Notes: a model not told the origin generated them from the letters alone. A stretch of 64,000 nt of DNA from Citrobacter tructae (GCF_004684345.1 NZ_CP038469.1:992001-1056000); one strand, 5' to 3'. Positions 24,493 through 34,401 are shown, counted from the first letter of the stretch. Numbers and translations are program-made.

Positions 24493-26454
24493 TTAGCCTT
24501 TACGCTTTGGCAGCGTTTTCATCAGTTCATCCGGGCTGACGGAGGCCACGATACTGCCCGGCAACGGCATTTTCAGAATGTGATGTTTCATCTTGCCGAT
24601 CACGTGCATTTCGCACGGTCGGCAATCAAATTTCAGCGTCAGTACGTCGTCACCGTTAACTAACTGCATCGGCGTCGCTTTCCAGCTTTTGATGTTACCT
24701 TTGGCCTGTTTCGGGCACAGATTAAATGCAAAACGCAGGCAGTGCTTGGTGATCATTACTGGCACTTCACCTTTTTCCTCATGCGCTTCATAAGCGGCAT
24801 CAATAAGCTGAACGCCATAACGGTGGTAAAACTCGCGCGCTTTGTGGTTATAGACGTTTGCCAGGAAGCTTAGATGCGTTTGCGGATAAACCGGCGCAGG
24901 ATCGGCAACCGGTTTGCGACAGCCACGCTGATAGCTGGCCAGCCGTGCGGCATCAAGCATCTCTACGGCTTCACGACGCAGTTGATTAAGCTGACCGTTC
25001 GGCACAAACAGCGCGCCCGGCAGATTGAGCTGAATATCGCGGGCGTAATACAGCGTCTGTCCAAGCTTTGCCAGCCCCTCCTGCAAATTGCCCAGCGCTT
25101 TTTCCGCGTTGTTCGCTTCCTCAAACTGACCGTCCAACGTGTGGGTGATGCTCACGCCGTCTTCGCTGGTGAGTGTCAGGATCAGCTGTTCCTGCCAGCC
25201 CCCCAGTTCAATATCAACCGCCACGCGGCGCTCACTGGACGTTTTGGTTAACGCCTGCTGCCAGTTATGATCGAGGTTACGATTCAATGGATGATGCGGT
25301 CGCACTTTATGCAGGTCGGCAGGCATTTCATTCGGCCAGACCCGATATCGGTTGTTCCCCATTTTCTCGACGGTATTGGCGCGAAACCCGACCACATCGC
25401 GCTTGATCAGCACGTTCAGGCCATCACCGTTAGCTAGCGGTTCCGTCACGTCAACGTCAAGGTAATCTTTTGCCACCTTCAGCACTTCGCCTACCGGTAA
25501 GCCAATGAATTTCGGCGAGTCGAATGCGCCGATATCGCCTTTGCGGGCGGTGACAAAATAATCGGTGCTGCCACGGTGAAACGTTTTATCTGTGGAGGGA
25601 GTAAAGAAATGTTCAGTACGACCAGCAGAGGCGCGGGCCAGATCGCCTCGCTCGTCGATAATCGCGTCCAGCATCTGGCGATAATGAGCGGTGATGTTCT
25701 TCACGTAACTCATGTCTTTGTAGCGGCCTTCAATTTTGAAGGAGCGAACGCCAGCATCGATTAATGCGCCAAGGTTGGCGGTCTGATCGTTATCTTTCAT
25801 CGACAGCAGGTGTTTTTCGTATGACACCACCCGCCCCTGATCGTCTTTCAGGGTATACGGCAGGCGGCAAGCCTGGGAACAGTCACCACGGTTAGCGCTG
25901 CGCCCGGTCTGAGCATGGGAAATATAGCACTGGCCGGAATACGCCACGCACAACGCACCGTGAATAAAAAACTCAATGGTTGCGTCGGTTGCCTGATGAA
26001 TAGCGCTAATTTGCTCCAGGCTCAGTTCACGCGCCAGCACAATCTGGCTAAACCCAACGTCGCCGAGAAACTTCGCTTTCTCAACGCTGCGAATATCACA
26101 CTGGGTGCTGGCATGCAGCTCAATGGGCGGAATATCCAGCTCCAGAATCCCCATGTCCTGCACAATCAGGGCATCGACGCCTGTCTGATACAGATCGGTA
26201 ATCAACCGCTGGGCAGGTTCCAGCTCATCATCATGTAAAATCGTATTCAGCGTCACAAAGATTTTCGCCCCATAGCGATGGGCGAAAGGCACCAGTTCAG
26301 CGATATCCTTCAGGCTGTTACTGGCATTATGGCGCGCTCCAAATCCGGGTCCACCAATGTAAACGGCATCTGCACCGTGCAAAATGGCTTCGCGCGCAAT
26401 CGCGGTATCACGGGCCGGGCTTAACAATTCAAGACGATGAGGTTGCTGAGGCAT
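24493..26454 (-). CDS. rlhA: 23S rRNA 5-hydroxycytidine C2501 synthase
   Basis: 653 aa from ATG 26454, the length of E. coli RlhA (YdcP). An ATG six codons upstream (26472) is possible but adds residues not in the E. coli protein. It is a U32-family protein with an N-terminal TIM-barrel-like domain (LELLSPARDTAIAREAILHGADAVYIGG) and the family signature EFFIHGALCVAYSGQCYIS with clustered cysteines (about 165-205), plausible Fe-S ligands. It hydroxylates C2501 in the peptidyl-transferase centre using prephenate-dependent chemistry, responsive to iron. Confidence 0.94.
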   Translation of the reverse strand: MPQQPHRLELLSPARDTAIAREAILHGADAVYIGGPGFGARHNASNSLKDIAELVPFAHRYGAKIFVTLNTILHDDELEPAQRLITDLYQTGVDALIVQDMGILELDIPPIELHASTQCDIRSVEKAKFLGDVGFSQIVLARELSLEQISAIHQATDATIEFFIHGALCVAYSGQCYISHAQTGRSANRGDCSQACRLPYTLKDDQGRVVSYEKHLLSMKDNDQTANLGALIDAGVRSFKIEGRYKDMSYVKNITAHYRQMLDAIIDERGDLARASAGRTEHFFTPSTDKTFHRGSTDYFVTARKGDIGAFDSPKFIGLPVGEVLKVAKDYLDVDVTEPLANGDGLNVLIKRDVVGFRANTVEKMGNNRYRVWPNEMPADLHKVRPHHPLNRNLDHNWQQALTKTSSERRVAVDIELGGWQEQLILTLTSEDGVSITHTLDGQFEEANNAEKALGNLQEGLAKLGQTLYYARDIQLNLPGALFVPNGQLNQLRREAVEMLDAARLASYQRGCRKPVADPAPVYPQTHLSFLANVYNHKAREFYHRYGVQLIDAAYEAHEEKGEVPVMITKHCLRFAFNLCPKQAKGNIKSWKATPMQLVNGDDVLTLKFDCRPCEMHVIGKMKHHILKMPLPGSIVASVSPDELMKTLPKRKG

Positions 26455-26532
26455 ACGGTTGTTACCATCCAAAAGCGGTAAAATGGCGGCTATTGTAGTC
26501 AGAAGCGCGACGTTTCGAAATAGTTTTCCCGA

Positions 26533-27069
26533 TTAAGTGCGTGGGTAATGGATGAGCGAATGAAAGTGAACCGTCTGTTCGCTGCTGTTTCGATAACTGT
26601 GTGCAGTATCCCCGGCAAAACGCACCCCTTCACCGGTTTTTAATGTTCGCCACGTGCCATCTATGTACATATCCAGCAGGCCATTAATCACCACCACATG
26701 TTCAATAACGCCAGTCTCATGCGGGGTAGATTCACTGAGCGCGCCAGGTGCCAGCAGTATCGAAAAATGGTCAAAGCACAGTAGTGGATCCCACGGGAAC
26801 AGCGGCGTGACGATCATCGCCTGCTGTTGAGGATCAAATACGGGCGCGCTGTCCGCTTCCGGCAGCGAGATAAAGGTCGAAAATGGGACGTTCAGTCCAG
26901 TGGCGATTTTCCATAACGTCGCCACCGTTGGGCTGGATTCATGGCGCTCAATCTGCCCCAGCATGGCTTTTGACACGCCGGTCTCCTGCGCCAGACGCGA
27001 AAGGCTCCATTCCCGCTGCTGACGTAATGTCCTGAGCGTGGTCGCCAGATAGTGGGTGACATTGTCCAT
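26533..27069 (-). CDS. sutR: XRE-cupin regulator SutR
   Basis: 178 aa, as in E. coli SutR (YdcN). HTH at 12-65 (EWSLSRLAQETGVSKAMLGQIERHESSPTVATLWKIATGLNVPF), cupin domain from about 95. It controls sulfur-utilisation genes in E. coli. It is divergent from ydcO, with repeated TATAACGCACA motifs in the 105-bp gap. Confidence 0.93.
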   Translation of the reverse strand: MDNVTHYLATTLRTLRQQREWSLSRLAQETGVSKAMLGQIERHESSPTVATLWKIATGLNVPFSTFISLPEADSAPVFDPQQQAMIVTPLFPWDPLLCFDHFSILLAPGALSESTPHETGVIEHVVVINGLLDMYIDGTWRTLKTGEGVRFAGDTAHSYRNSSEQTVHFHSLIHYPRT

Positions 27070-27115
27070 TCGTTTGCTCCCTCAATCTTGTGTGGCAAAG
27101 GCATAGCTTATCACT

Positions 27116-27164
27116 TGTGCGCTATAACGCACAGTGCTACAGTAATCGACCGTTATAACGCACA
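27116..27164. promoter_or_regulatory. Probable SutR operator region
   Basis: TATAACGCACA occurs at 27123-27133 and at 27154-27164, 31 bp apart (three helical turns). The first copy is part of a longer palindrome TGTGCG-CTATAA-CGCACA (27116-27133); the second begins in CGTTATAACG. This lies between sutR and ydcO, so it is a strong candidate for autoregulation by SutR and control of ydcO. Confidence 0.6.
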
Positions 27165-27174
27165 CTGAGTCGCT

Positions 27175-28341
27175 ATGCGCACATTTTCACTCCCTTTACC
27201 TACCGTACTGTCTGGTTTCGTTGCCGTACTGGTCGGCTACGCTAGTTCGGCGGCAATTATCTGGCAAGCGGCGATGGCCGCCGGGGCAACCACCGGGCAA
27301 ATTGCAGGCTGGATGACCGCGCTAGGCATAGCGATGGGCGTCAGCACGCTGGCGCTAACCTTATGGTACCGCGCTCCAATATTAACTGCCTGGTCAACGC
27401 CCGGCGCGGCGCTGCTGGTTACCGGTCTGCAGGGTTTAACCATTCAGGAGGCAATTGGCGTCTTTATTGTCGCCAATGCGCTGATTGTCCTGTGTGGTGT
27501 GACTGGACTGTTTGCCCGCCTGATGCAGGTTATTCCTCACTCGCTGGCGTCAGCGATGCTGGCCGGGATCCTGCTGCGTTTTGGCCTGCAGGCATTCAAT
27601 AGCCTGAACAGCGAACTCCTGCTGTGCGGCAGTATGCTGCTGGCGTGGCTGGTGCTCAAAGTTCTGGCACCACGTTATGCGGTGATCGCTGCGATGTTGG
27701 TGGGAATAGTTATCGCCCTGATAAAAGGTGACGTTGTCACTACAGATATTAATGTTTCACCGGTGATGCCTGAATTTATCGCTCCCCACTTTTCTCTCGC
27801 CCACAGCATCAGTATTGCCCTACCGCTGTTTCTGGTGACGATGGCCTCACAAAATGCCCCCGGTATTGCCACGATGAAGGCCTCCGGCTATTCATTACCT
27901 GTTTCACCGCTGATCGTTTTCACCGGCCTGCTGGCACTGTTGTTTTCCCCATTTGGCGTCTATTCCATCTGTATTGCCGCCATCACCGCTGCGATATGCC
28001 AAAGCCCCGAAGCGCATCCGGACGCGCAGCGACGTTGGCTCGCGGCAGCGGCGGCTGGCGTCTTCTATCTTCTGGCTGGCGTGTTTGGCGGTTCGGTCAC
28101 CGGATTAATGTCGGCCCTGCCGGTAAGCTGGATCCAGATGCTTGCCGGTTTGGCTTTGCTCGGGACGATTAGCGGCAGTTTGTATCAGGCCCTGCATCAT
28201 GAAACCGAGCGCGACGCGGCGATTATCACCTTTCTGGTCACTGCCAGCGGTTTGACGCTGCTGGGGATTGGTTCTGCATTTTGGGGATTAATTGCCGGAG
28301 GGCTGTGTTACACGGTGCTGAGATTAGCGCGACGCACGTAG
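27175..28341 (+). CDS. ydcO: BenE-family membrane transporter YdcO
   Basis: 388 aa (E. coli 391), about 12 hydrophobic helices and the benzoate/H+ symporter signature region (GATTGQIAGWMTALGIAMGV, STPGAALLVTG). Substrate unproven. Divergent from sutR. Its last 18 bp overlap the convergent AraC-family gene. Confidence 0.92.
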   Translation: MRTFSLPLPTVLSGFVAVLVGYASSAAIIWQAAMAAGATTGQIAGWMTALGIAMGVSTLALTLWYRAPILTAWSTPGAALLVTGLQGLTIQEAIGVFIVANALIVLCGVTGLFARLMQVIPHSLASAMLAGILLRFGLQAFNSLNSELLLCGSMLLAWLVLKVLAPRYAVIAAMLVGIVIALIKGDVVTTDINVSPVMPEFIAPHFSLAHSISIALPLFLVTMASQNAPGIATMKASGYSLPVSPLIVFTGLLALLFSPFGVYSICIAAITAAICQSPEAHPDAQRRWLAAAAAGVFYLLAGVFGGSVTGLMSALPVSWIQMLAGLALLGTISGSLYQALHHETERDAAIITFLVTASGLTLLGIGSAFWGLIAGGLCYTVLRLARRT

Positions 28342-29193
28342 TTGCGAGGGCGTCTTACCCGTCACCTGTTTAAAGCGGTTGCTGAAGTGGCTGGCGGAGC
28401 TGAATCCGCAGGCCATCGCGATATCCGATAAGTTGCGGGTAGAATAACAGACCAGCTGCTGCGCCACTGCCATACGACGCTGCATTACATACTGATGGGG
28501 TGCCATGTTCATCGACTGGCGGAACATGCGGGCAAAGTGAAAATCGCTCAACGCCGCTTCACTCGCGAGATCGCTCAGCGTGATGGGATACGCCAGATGC
28601 GCCTCGATATAGGCCAGCACATTACGTAACGTGACGGGCGCAAGCCCTCCTGTGACCACCGGCGGACGCCATTGTACGTTACTGTAATGCTGGATCAGGT
28701 GCGTTAATAACAGCGAGGACGCGGCACTGAGCGTGAGATGATTAGCGGGCTGTTGCCAGTCGTTGCCGAGTAAAAACTGGCGGTACACGGCGGTGATCCC
28801 CGGATCGCTGCCGAAGGTATGTTCGTCCAGCGTGAAGCTAAAAGGGCTTTTGTCCCAGACCTTCTCCCCGACTTCGCGCAGATGTGCGTCGGTACAGTAG
28901 AGATGAACAAAGGAGAGATTGTCGCGAATGTCCCAGCTGGATTCGCTCTCTTTAGGCATCAGGCAGAAACGGTCCGGACCACCGCCGTTCTTCCAGCCGC
29001 CGGCTGTCTTGTGATAACTCTCGTAGCCATCTGCCACATACAAACTAAGCGTATGGTGATCGCAATATTGGGTAATGGTATCGCGTTTATTCGACCATGC
29101 CGCCAGCTGGATCCCTGAATGTAACGCAACCGATTCATGCAACACGGCATTATGTTTGCGTAAGTTTTCAAAGGCATCGTAAGGCTGAGGCAT
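28324..29193 (-). CDS. AraC-family transcriptional regulator
   Basis: 289 aa. The C-terminal 100 residues carry the two AraC helix-turn-helices (ITLSDLASEAALSDFHFARMFRQSMNMAPHQYVMQRRM, and LSDIAMACGFSSASHFSNRFKQVTGKTPSQLR). The N-terminal about 180 residues form a variable sensor domain, rich in His and Trp, without an assigned ligand. It is divergent from a DMT exporter gene (190-bp gap), which is the likely target. No counterpart in the E. coli K-12 ydcO-ydcL interval. Confidence 0.9.
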   Translation of the reverse strand: MPQPYDAFENLRKHNAVLHESVALHSGIQLAAWSNKRDTITQYCDHHTLSLYVADGYESYHKTAGGWKNGGGPDRFCLMPKESESSWDIRDNLSFVHLYCTDAHLREVGEKVWDKSPFSFTLDEHTFGSDPGITAVYRQFLLGNDWQQPANHLTLSAASSLLLTHLIQHYSNVQWRPPVVTGGLAPVTLRNVLAYIEAHLAYPITLSDLASEAALSDFHFARMFRQSMNMAPHQYVMQRRMAVAQQLVCYSTRNLSDIAMACGFSSASHFSNRFKQVTGKTPSQLRASR

Positions 29194-29382
29194 ACCACCA
29201 CTTTCAAAAGACGTTGTTAGCAGATTTTTAGTCTATCTCAGCAACAGGGTGTTAACAGCCCTCTTTTCAACTTTGCACGAAAAAAAGCGCAAGATTTTGC
29301 AAGTCACCCGCAATCTGATGAAAGCGCTCGCAGAGATGACGTGGCACATTCTGCCTCTGAATAGCCAAAATGAGAGTGATGT

Positions 29383-30291
29383 ATGAACGCACTGTTGTAC
29401 TGTCTGGTGGTGGTGATATGGGGAACGACATGGATCGCGATTTACCTGCAACAGGGTCCGGTTGCTGCGCCGGTTTCCATCTTCTGGCGCTTTGCCGTCG
29501 CCAGCATGGTGATGATAGCAATCCTGCTGATAAGCGGAAAATTGCGTAAGCTTTCCGGGCGCGATCATCTGTTTTGTTTGTTACAAGGCGGATGCGTTTT
29601 TTGCTTTAACTTCTGGTGTTTTTACACCGCCGCTGCGTGGATCAATACTGGCCTCGAATCCGTCATTTTCTCGATGGCGGTTCTGTTTAACGCAGTCAAT
29701 AGCTATCTGTTTTTTGGTCAAAAACCACCGCGACGCTTTTATGTTGCCGCCGGGCTGGGGCTGACAGGTATCGTGACCTTGTTCTGGCAGGATTTGGTCA
29801 ACAGTGGGTTGAATCACTCGCTGCTGTTGGGCATTGGTTTAAGTGCCCTCGGCACCTTTGGTTTCTCCCTGGGCAATATGATAAGTCTGCGTCACCAGAA
29901 AAAAGGCCTTGAGGTGATGACCACCAATAGCTGGGCAATGTTATACGGCACCATGTTGATTGCCGCCATTGCGATGGTGCGTGGAGACGACTTCACGCCA
30001 CAGTGGACCTTCAGTTATCTCAGCGCGCTGTTATATCTGGCGATTTTTGGTTCAGTGATCGCCTTTGGCGCCTATTTCACGCTGGTCGGGCGTATCGGTC
30101 CCAGTAAAGCGGCATACAGCACGCTGCTTTTCCCGTTGGTGGCGCTAACGCTGTCTACGTTGTATGAAGGATATGTCTGGCAGCTTAATGCAATTGCCGG
30201 GTTAGTGCTGATTTTACTGGGGAACATGGTGATGTTTACCCGCCCAGAAGTGCTGATGGGAAAACTGCTGTACCGTCGCCGGGTTGCCTAA
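29383..30291 (+). CDS. DMT-superfamily (EamA) exporter
   Basis: 302 aa with ten predicted helices in two EamA repeats, for example LLYCLVVVIWGTTWIAIYLQQGPVAAPVSIFWRF at the N-terminus and VIAFGAYFTLVGRIGPSKAAYSTLLFPLVALTLS in the second half. EamA proteins export amino acids or other small metabolites. Pairing with the divergent AraC regulator suggests inducible expression. Substrate unknown, so no symbol. Confidence 0.88.
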   Translation: MNALLYCLVVVIWGTTWIAIYLQQGPVAAPVSIFWRFAVASMVMIAILLISGKLRKLSGRDHLFCLLQGGCVFCFNFWCFYTAAAWINTGLESVIFSMAVLFNAVNSYLFFGQKPPRRFYVAAGLGLTGIVTLFWQDLVNSGLNHSLLLGIGLSALGTFGFSLGNMISLRHQKKGLEVMTTNSWAMLYGTMLIAAIAMVRGDDFTPQWTFSYLSALLYLAIFGSVIAFGAYFTLVGRIGPSKAAYSTLLFPLVALTLSTLYEGYVWQLNAIAGLVLILLGNMVMFTRPEVLMGKLLYRRRVA

Positions 30292-30295
30292 AAAA

Positions 30296-30326
30296 ACGCA
30301 CCATCCGCAGAGAGCTGATGGTGCGT
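30296..30326. terminator. Rho-independent terminator of ydcL (and the DMT exporter)
   Basis: A perfect 10-bp stem (ACGCACCATC / GATGGTGCGT) with an 11-nt loop. On the - strand it is followed by seven T residues, so it is a textbook terminator for ydcL. It also ends the convergent exporter transcript. Confidence 0.9.
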
Positions 30327-30332
30327 TAGTCA

Positions 30333-31004
30333 TTATTGTTTTTGGTTTACGTCAAACATGGTGGCATCAGTCGCCATGTCATCAACCACTTTCTTCAACG
30401 TTTCGAACGCCATCGGCGTACTTTCGTTATTCAGGTCTTTACCTTCACCCTGACGAACAACTTTAATCACCGGTTTATTGGTTGCCGCATCGATCAACTC
30501 ACCTTCAAAATAGAGGTGGGTATCCATGGTGCGGTGTCCCGTCGCCATCTGTGTACCAGCAACGAGCAGCGCAACCGGGACCACTTCATAGAACTGTAGA
30601 CCTTCTTTGCTGGTTGCCACACCGGTAATTGCCCCACGGAAAATCAGGCTACGCGGACCTGGGGTCGTAACCAAAGGCTTACGCTTCGCAATGGAGGTTT
30701 TCATCTGAGTGTTGGTGTAGTTCAGCAACTTATCAAGAACCTGCTGACCGACCTGAGTGGTTGGTTTAGGAACCGGATAATACGTGATCGGGTTATAAAC
30801 GATGCTATCGTATTTAGACTCATTAAAGTTGGGATCAACCCAACGCAGCACCGGTTGTCCGGTTGCAGATTTTGTTTCCTTCAGGCCAGAGTAATTTTTT
30901 AAAAAACCTGAATATTTATCAGGCTGCGTTATTTTTGAGGCACAGCCTGATAACGCCAGTAAACCCGTAAGCACTGCAACTTTAAATAAAGTTTGAGCAC
31001 GCAT
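30333..31004 (-). CDS. ydcL: DUF3313 lipoprotein YdcL
   Basis: 223 aa with a type II signal peptide and lipobox ALSGC, acylated Cys about 21. Mature protein begins ASKITQPDKYSGFLKNYSGL, matching E. coli YdcL closely along its length. +2 residue is Ala, so outer-membrane lipoprotein predicted. Function unknown. Confidence 0.93.
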   Translation of the reverse strand: MRAQTLFKVAVLTGLLALSGCASKITQPDKYSGFLKNYSGLKETKSATGQPVLRWVDPNFNESKYDSIVYNPITYYPVPKPTTQVGQQVLDKLLNYTNTQMKTSIAKRKPLVTTPGPRSLIFRGAITGVATSKEGLQFYEVVPVALLVAGTQMATGHRTMDTHLYFEGELIDAATNKPVIKVVRQGEGKDLNNESTPMAFETLKKVVDDMATDATMFDVNQKQ

Positions 31005-31172
31005 GGAAAGATCCCTTAGTATTTGCAGATATGCATCTGAAATAATAGCAAAAGGAAATCATTTTGGATGAACTAAAAATGGTAAGGACCGCACAATTTT
31101 ATCTTAACGTTTTCTTAATGTTCAGCACAAAAAACATGCTGAACGTAGAAAGAGTTATTACAAATGGGTAGG

Positions 31173-31769
31173 TCAAACAGTTTTACGCGCCAGCATTGTC
31201 GCAAAACGTAGTTTTATTCGATTGCCGTTCTCATCCGTACGATGAAGTTCACCCACATCTTCGTTATATTTCAGCAGATCCCATCCACTGTAATAGCGGC
31301 GTAACTCTCCTGCTTTAAACGCAAACGGAAACCCAACGGTGCACGGAAAATCATCGGTATCCATTGCTGCGACGATCAGGTTATATCCGCCCGGTTTAGT
31401 ACAGCGCTGCATATTATCAATCAGGCCCGGGATGGTTTTCGCTTCCAGGAACATCATCACTACAGTAGAAAGAATAAAATCGTATTCGCCGTCAAAGCTT
31501 AACGCATTAAGGTCTACCACCCCGGCGTGAAGATTGTTTAGCCCTTCCGCGTCTTTAATGCGCTCCAGGTTGGCAATGCTCATCGGGTTTTTATCCCATG
31601 CGGTAACGTCATAACCATTAGCCGCCAGATACAGGCTGTTACGACCATTCCCGCAGCCCAGATCTAACGTTTTGCCTGGGGCAACAATTTTTGCCGCGTC
31701 GACAACATCGGAATGTGTGCGGGTTAAATCATATTTATCAGTAAAGTAGTTTTCGTCACAACGGGTCAT
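31173..31769 (-). CDS. tehB: Tellurite methyltransferase TehB
   Basis: 198 aa (E. coli 197). SAM-binding motif I is LDLGCGNGRNSLYLA (about 36-50). It methylates tellurite and related oxyanions at the expense of SAM. Its ATG overlaps the tehA stop by one base (TAATG), so it is translationally coupled to tehA. Confidence 0.95.
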   Translation of the reverse strand: MTRCDENYFTDKYDLTRTHSDVVDAAKIVAPGKTLDLGCGNGRNSLYLAANGYDVTAWDKNPMSIANLERIKDAEGLNNLHAGVVDLNALSFDGEYDFILSTVVMMFLEAKTIPGLIDNMQRCTKPGGYNLIVAAMDTDDFPCTVGFPFAFKAGELRRYYSGWDLLKYNEDVGELHRTDENGNRIKLRFATMLARKTV

Positions 31770-32770
31770 TATTTATCCTCAGATTTCAGTAATGCAGCAC
31801 GCTCCGTGCGGATAAGCAGTTTTCCCTGCATCAGCAATGCAAACGTACGTATCAGTAATAGCGCAATGATAAAATTGGTAAAAATAAACAGCGGGATCGC
31901 CAACGTATGGAAAAAACCTGAATCGCTGCCGTGCCCTAAATGCAGCCCCGTGGTTGCCAGCGCTGACACACCGAATGAGAAGCTCCAGAACGAAGCATTA
32001 AACGGTTGAGACAGATACCACGGCATCAGTCGTAGCATGAACAGCAGTTGCAGCAGGCCATAGCCGAACAACATTTTGGCTAACGTATCGCCCTCGCCGC
32101 CATTGACGCTGAGCCAGGCACTACAAGCGACCAGTGCCGGAGCCAACTGAATACCAAGTGAAGTACGTAATACCGCGGGAAGCTCTCCACAGCTACGTAA
32201 ACGTTGCAGGATAACCGGTTCAAGGCTCAGCCAGGAAAAGACCCCTGCGCCCAAAAAAACCAGCCCGGCATCATTGTAACCCAATGCACCACAGGCCATC
32301 GCGCTGATAAAATTATTGGCAACGGTCGGTAGATACAGACCCGGCGTGGTGGCTTCCTCTGGATGCTCTCCTCGCCACAACCCTGCCGTTTGCCAGGCCG
32401 CGTACGACAGCTGTATCACCACGCCAATACTGAACAGGGCCACGGCTAATGGTCGACACCAGGGAACAAAACCAATCGCCACCAGCATGGTTGTGGCGGG
32501 GAAAAGACTAACAAAACTACTCATCACCGGGTGGCGTATTTCCGCCAGCACGCTGTGGGGAAAACGCACCAGGCGGGTAAGAAATGCCAGCGTCAGCAAC
32601 CCCCAAATGACCATCGCGAGGATCACTAAGCCATCACCGATCCAGTGGCTCACCGACCATATCTGACTGGCATATCGCCAGGCAAAGCCCATACCGATGG
32701 TTCCCAGTACCATGCCAAAATAACCGGCTGGAAGATTAAGGACTCGCTCACTCTGCTTGCTATTACTCAT
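31769..32770 (-). CDS. tehA: Tellurite-resistance/dicarboxylate-type channel TehA
   Basis: 333 aa (E. coli 330). About ten membrane helices of the TDT/SLAC1 anion-channel family, starting VLNLPAGYFGMVLGTIGMGFAWRYA. Divergent from ydcK. Together with TehB it gives tellurite resistance when overexpressed. Confidence 0.94.
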   Translation of the reverse strand: MSNSKQSERVLNLPAGYFGMVLGTIGMGFAWRYASQIWSVSHWIGDGLVILAMVIWGLLTLAFLTRLVRFPHSVLAEIRHPVMSSFVSLFPATTMLVAIGFVPWCRPLAVALFSIGVVIQLSYAAWQTAGLWRGEHPEEATTPGLYLPTVANNFISAMACGALGYNDAGLVFLGAGVFSWLSLEPVILQRLRSCGELPAVLRTSLGIQLAPALVACSAWLSVNGGEGDTLAKMLFGYGLLQLLFMLRLMPWYLSQPFNASFWSFSFGVSALATTGLHLGHGSDSGFFHTLAIPLFIFTNFIIALLLIRTFALLMQGKLLIRTERAALLKSEDK

Positions 32771-32883
32771 TCTGTTTATTTTTTAAAGTATATTTGAAAT
32801 ACATTTTATGGAATTTCCCACTGTATAGCCAGTGCGGAAAACTTTGCTACGTTTAACTAAGGTGCGCAACTGGGAAATTCTCT

Positions 32884-33864
32884 ATGACCAAATACCGTCT
32901 GAGCGATGAGCCACGTTCCTTCAGTTATCAGGATAATGGCAATAAAAAAAACGTATTGCTACGTCAGATAATCGCCCTCACCGACTTTAATGATGTGCAA
33001 GCCGGGACGCGTGGTGGCTGGATTGACGATGAGCGCGTGCTGGCGCAAAACGGCGGCTGCTGGATTTACGATGAGAATGCGCTGGCATTTGCCGGGGCGG
33101 TTATTTCTGGTAACGCCCGAATTACCCAGGCAAGCGTGGTCAGAGACGGTGTGCAGGTTGGCGATGAAGCGTGGATTGATCGGTCAGAAATCAGCCATGG
33201 CGCACAAATACGTGACAACGTCACTATAAGAGACTCTACTGTCCGTGGGGAATGCCTGCTATCCGGTGAGGCCCGGATCCTGTGTCAGTCAGAGATTATC
33301 GCAGCCAAAGGATTAACCCGCGAAAGTGACCAGATTTTGCATATTTACGATCGCGCTATTGTCAGTCATTCACGCGTGGCGCATCAGGTGCAAATCTATG
33401 GCGACGCCGTCGTCAGTTACGCCTTTATTGAACATCGCGCTGAGGTTTTTGATTTTGCGCAGATAAAAGGCAATGAAGAAAATAACGTCTGGATCTGCGA
33501 TTGCGCGAAAGTGTACGGGCATGCCAGGCTTCTCGCCGGAACCCATGAAGATGCCATACCTACCTTGCGCTATAGCTCACAGGTGGCGGAACACGCGGTG
33601 GTCGAGGGTAACTGCGTCCTGAAGCATCACGTACTGATTGGCGGTCACGCATACCTCTGCGGCGGTCCAATCCTGCTTGATGATTACATCCTTATTGAAG
33701 GCCACGCCTGTATCCAGGGTGAAGTGTTGATCGAGCATCATATTGAGATTACCGATCATGCCCGCATCGAGGCGTTTGAGGACGACGCAATTCATCTGCG
33801 CGGACCGAAAGTGATTAACGGTGAACAGCGTATTACGCGCACGCCTCTGGCTGGCTTATTCTGA
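32884..33864 (+). CDS. ydcK: Left-handed beta-helix protein YdcK
   Basis: 326 aa, identical length to E. coli YdcK. Much of the chain consists of imperfect hexapeptide-type repeats (ITGNARIT-like: VISGNARITQASVVRDGVQVGDEAWIDRSEISHGAQIRDNVTI), so it should fold as a left-handed beta helix like acyltransferases. No catalytic activity is assigned. Its last 9 bp overlap the convergent rimL. Confidence 0.92.
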   Translation: MTKYRLSDEPRSFSYQDNGNKKNVLLRQIIALTDFNDVQAGTRGGWIDDERVLAQNGGCWIYDENALAFAGAVISGNARITQASVVRDGVQVGDEAWIDRSEISHGAQIRDNVTIRDSTVRGECLLSGEARILCQSEIIAAKGLTRESDQILHIYDRAIVSHSRVAHQVQIYGDAVVSYAFIEHRAEVFDFAQIKGNEENNVWICDCAKVYGHARLLAGTHEDAIPTLRYSSQVAEHAVVEGNCVLKHHVLIGGHAYLCGGPILLDDYILIEGHACIQGEVLIEHHIEITDHARIEAFEDDAIHLRGPKVINGEQRITRTPLAGLF

Positions 33865-34401
33865 GGCGGTATCAATGATGCGGGCATAGAGATTCACATC
33901 ATGGTACTCACCATTGAGGTACTCCGCCTGTGTCATACAACCTTCCAGCAGGAAGCCATTACGCTGCGCCACCCGATTGCTTTCACGGTTATCCACCCGA
34001 CATTTAATGATAAAACGACGGATCTCGCCGCGCTGCGCATAATGCTGAATAAACGCCTGTAGCGCACGAGACATTATGCCTTGCCCCTGATGCGCCTCAT
34101 CCAGCCAATAGCCGATGTAGGCCGCTTTGTTCAACGGTTCAATCTGATTAAACGAAATCACGCCCACCACGTTCTGTTGCTCAAAAATAAGGAACATTTT
34201 AGCGTAACCGCGCTGGTGCAACATCATATTCCCCTGCACGTTCTTGCGGGTGTCATCCTCAGATCCCACAAACTGCGGCCAGCTCAGCGACAGCTGCAAC
34301 CAGGACTTATTTTTGAGCACTAATTGATGCAATGGTGTGACGTGTTGTTCTTCAACCGCACGCAGTTCCAGCGTTTCACTGACGGTAATGATTTCAGGCA
34401 T
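33856..34401 (-). CDS. rimL: Ribosomal protein L7/L12 serine N-acetyltransferase
   Basis: 181 aa (E. coli 179), GNAT fold. Motif GYWLDEAHQGQGIMSRALQAFI (about 100-121) contains the acetyl-CoA loop. It acetylates the N-terminal Ser of L12 to give L7; it also detoxifies processed microcin C-type aminoacyl nucleotides. Confidence 0.93.
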   Translation of the reverse strand: MPEIITVSETLELRAVEEQHVTPLHQLVLKNKSWLQLSLSWPQFVGSEDDTRKNVQGNMMLHQRGYAKMFLIFEQQNVVGVISFNQIEPLNKAAYIGYWLDEAHQGQGIMSRALQAFIQHYAQRGEIRRFIIKCRVDNRESNRVAQRNGFLLEGCMTQAEYLNGEYHDVNLYARIIDTASE

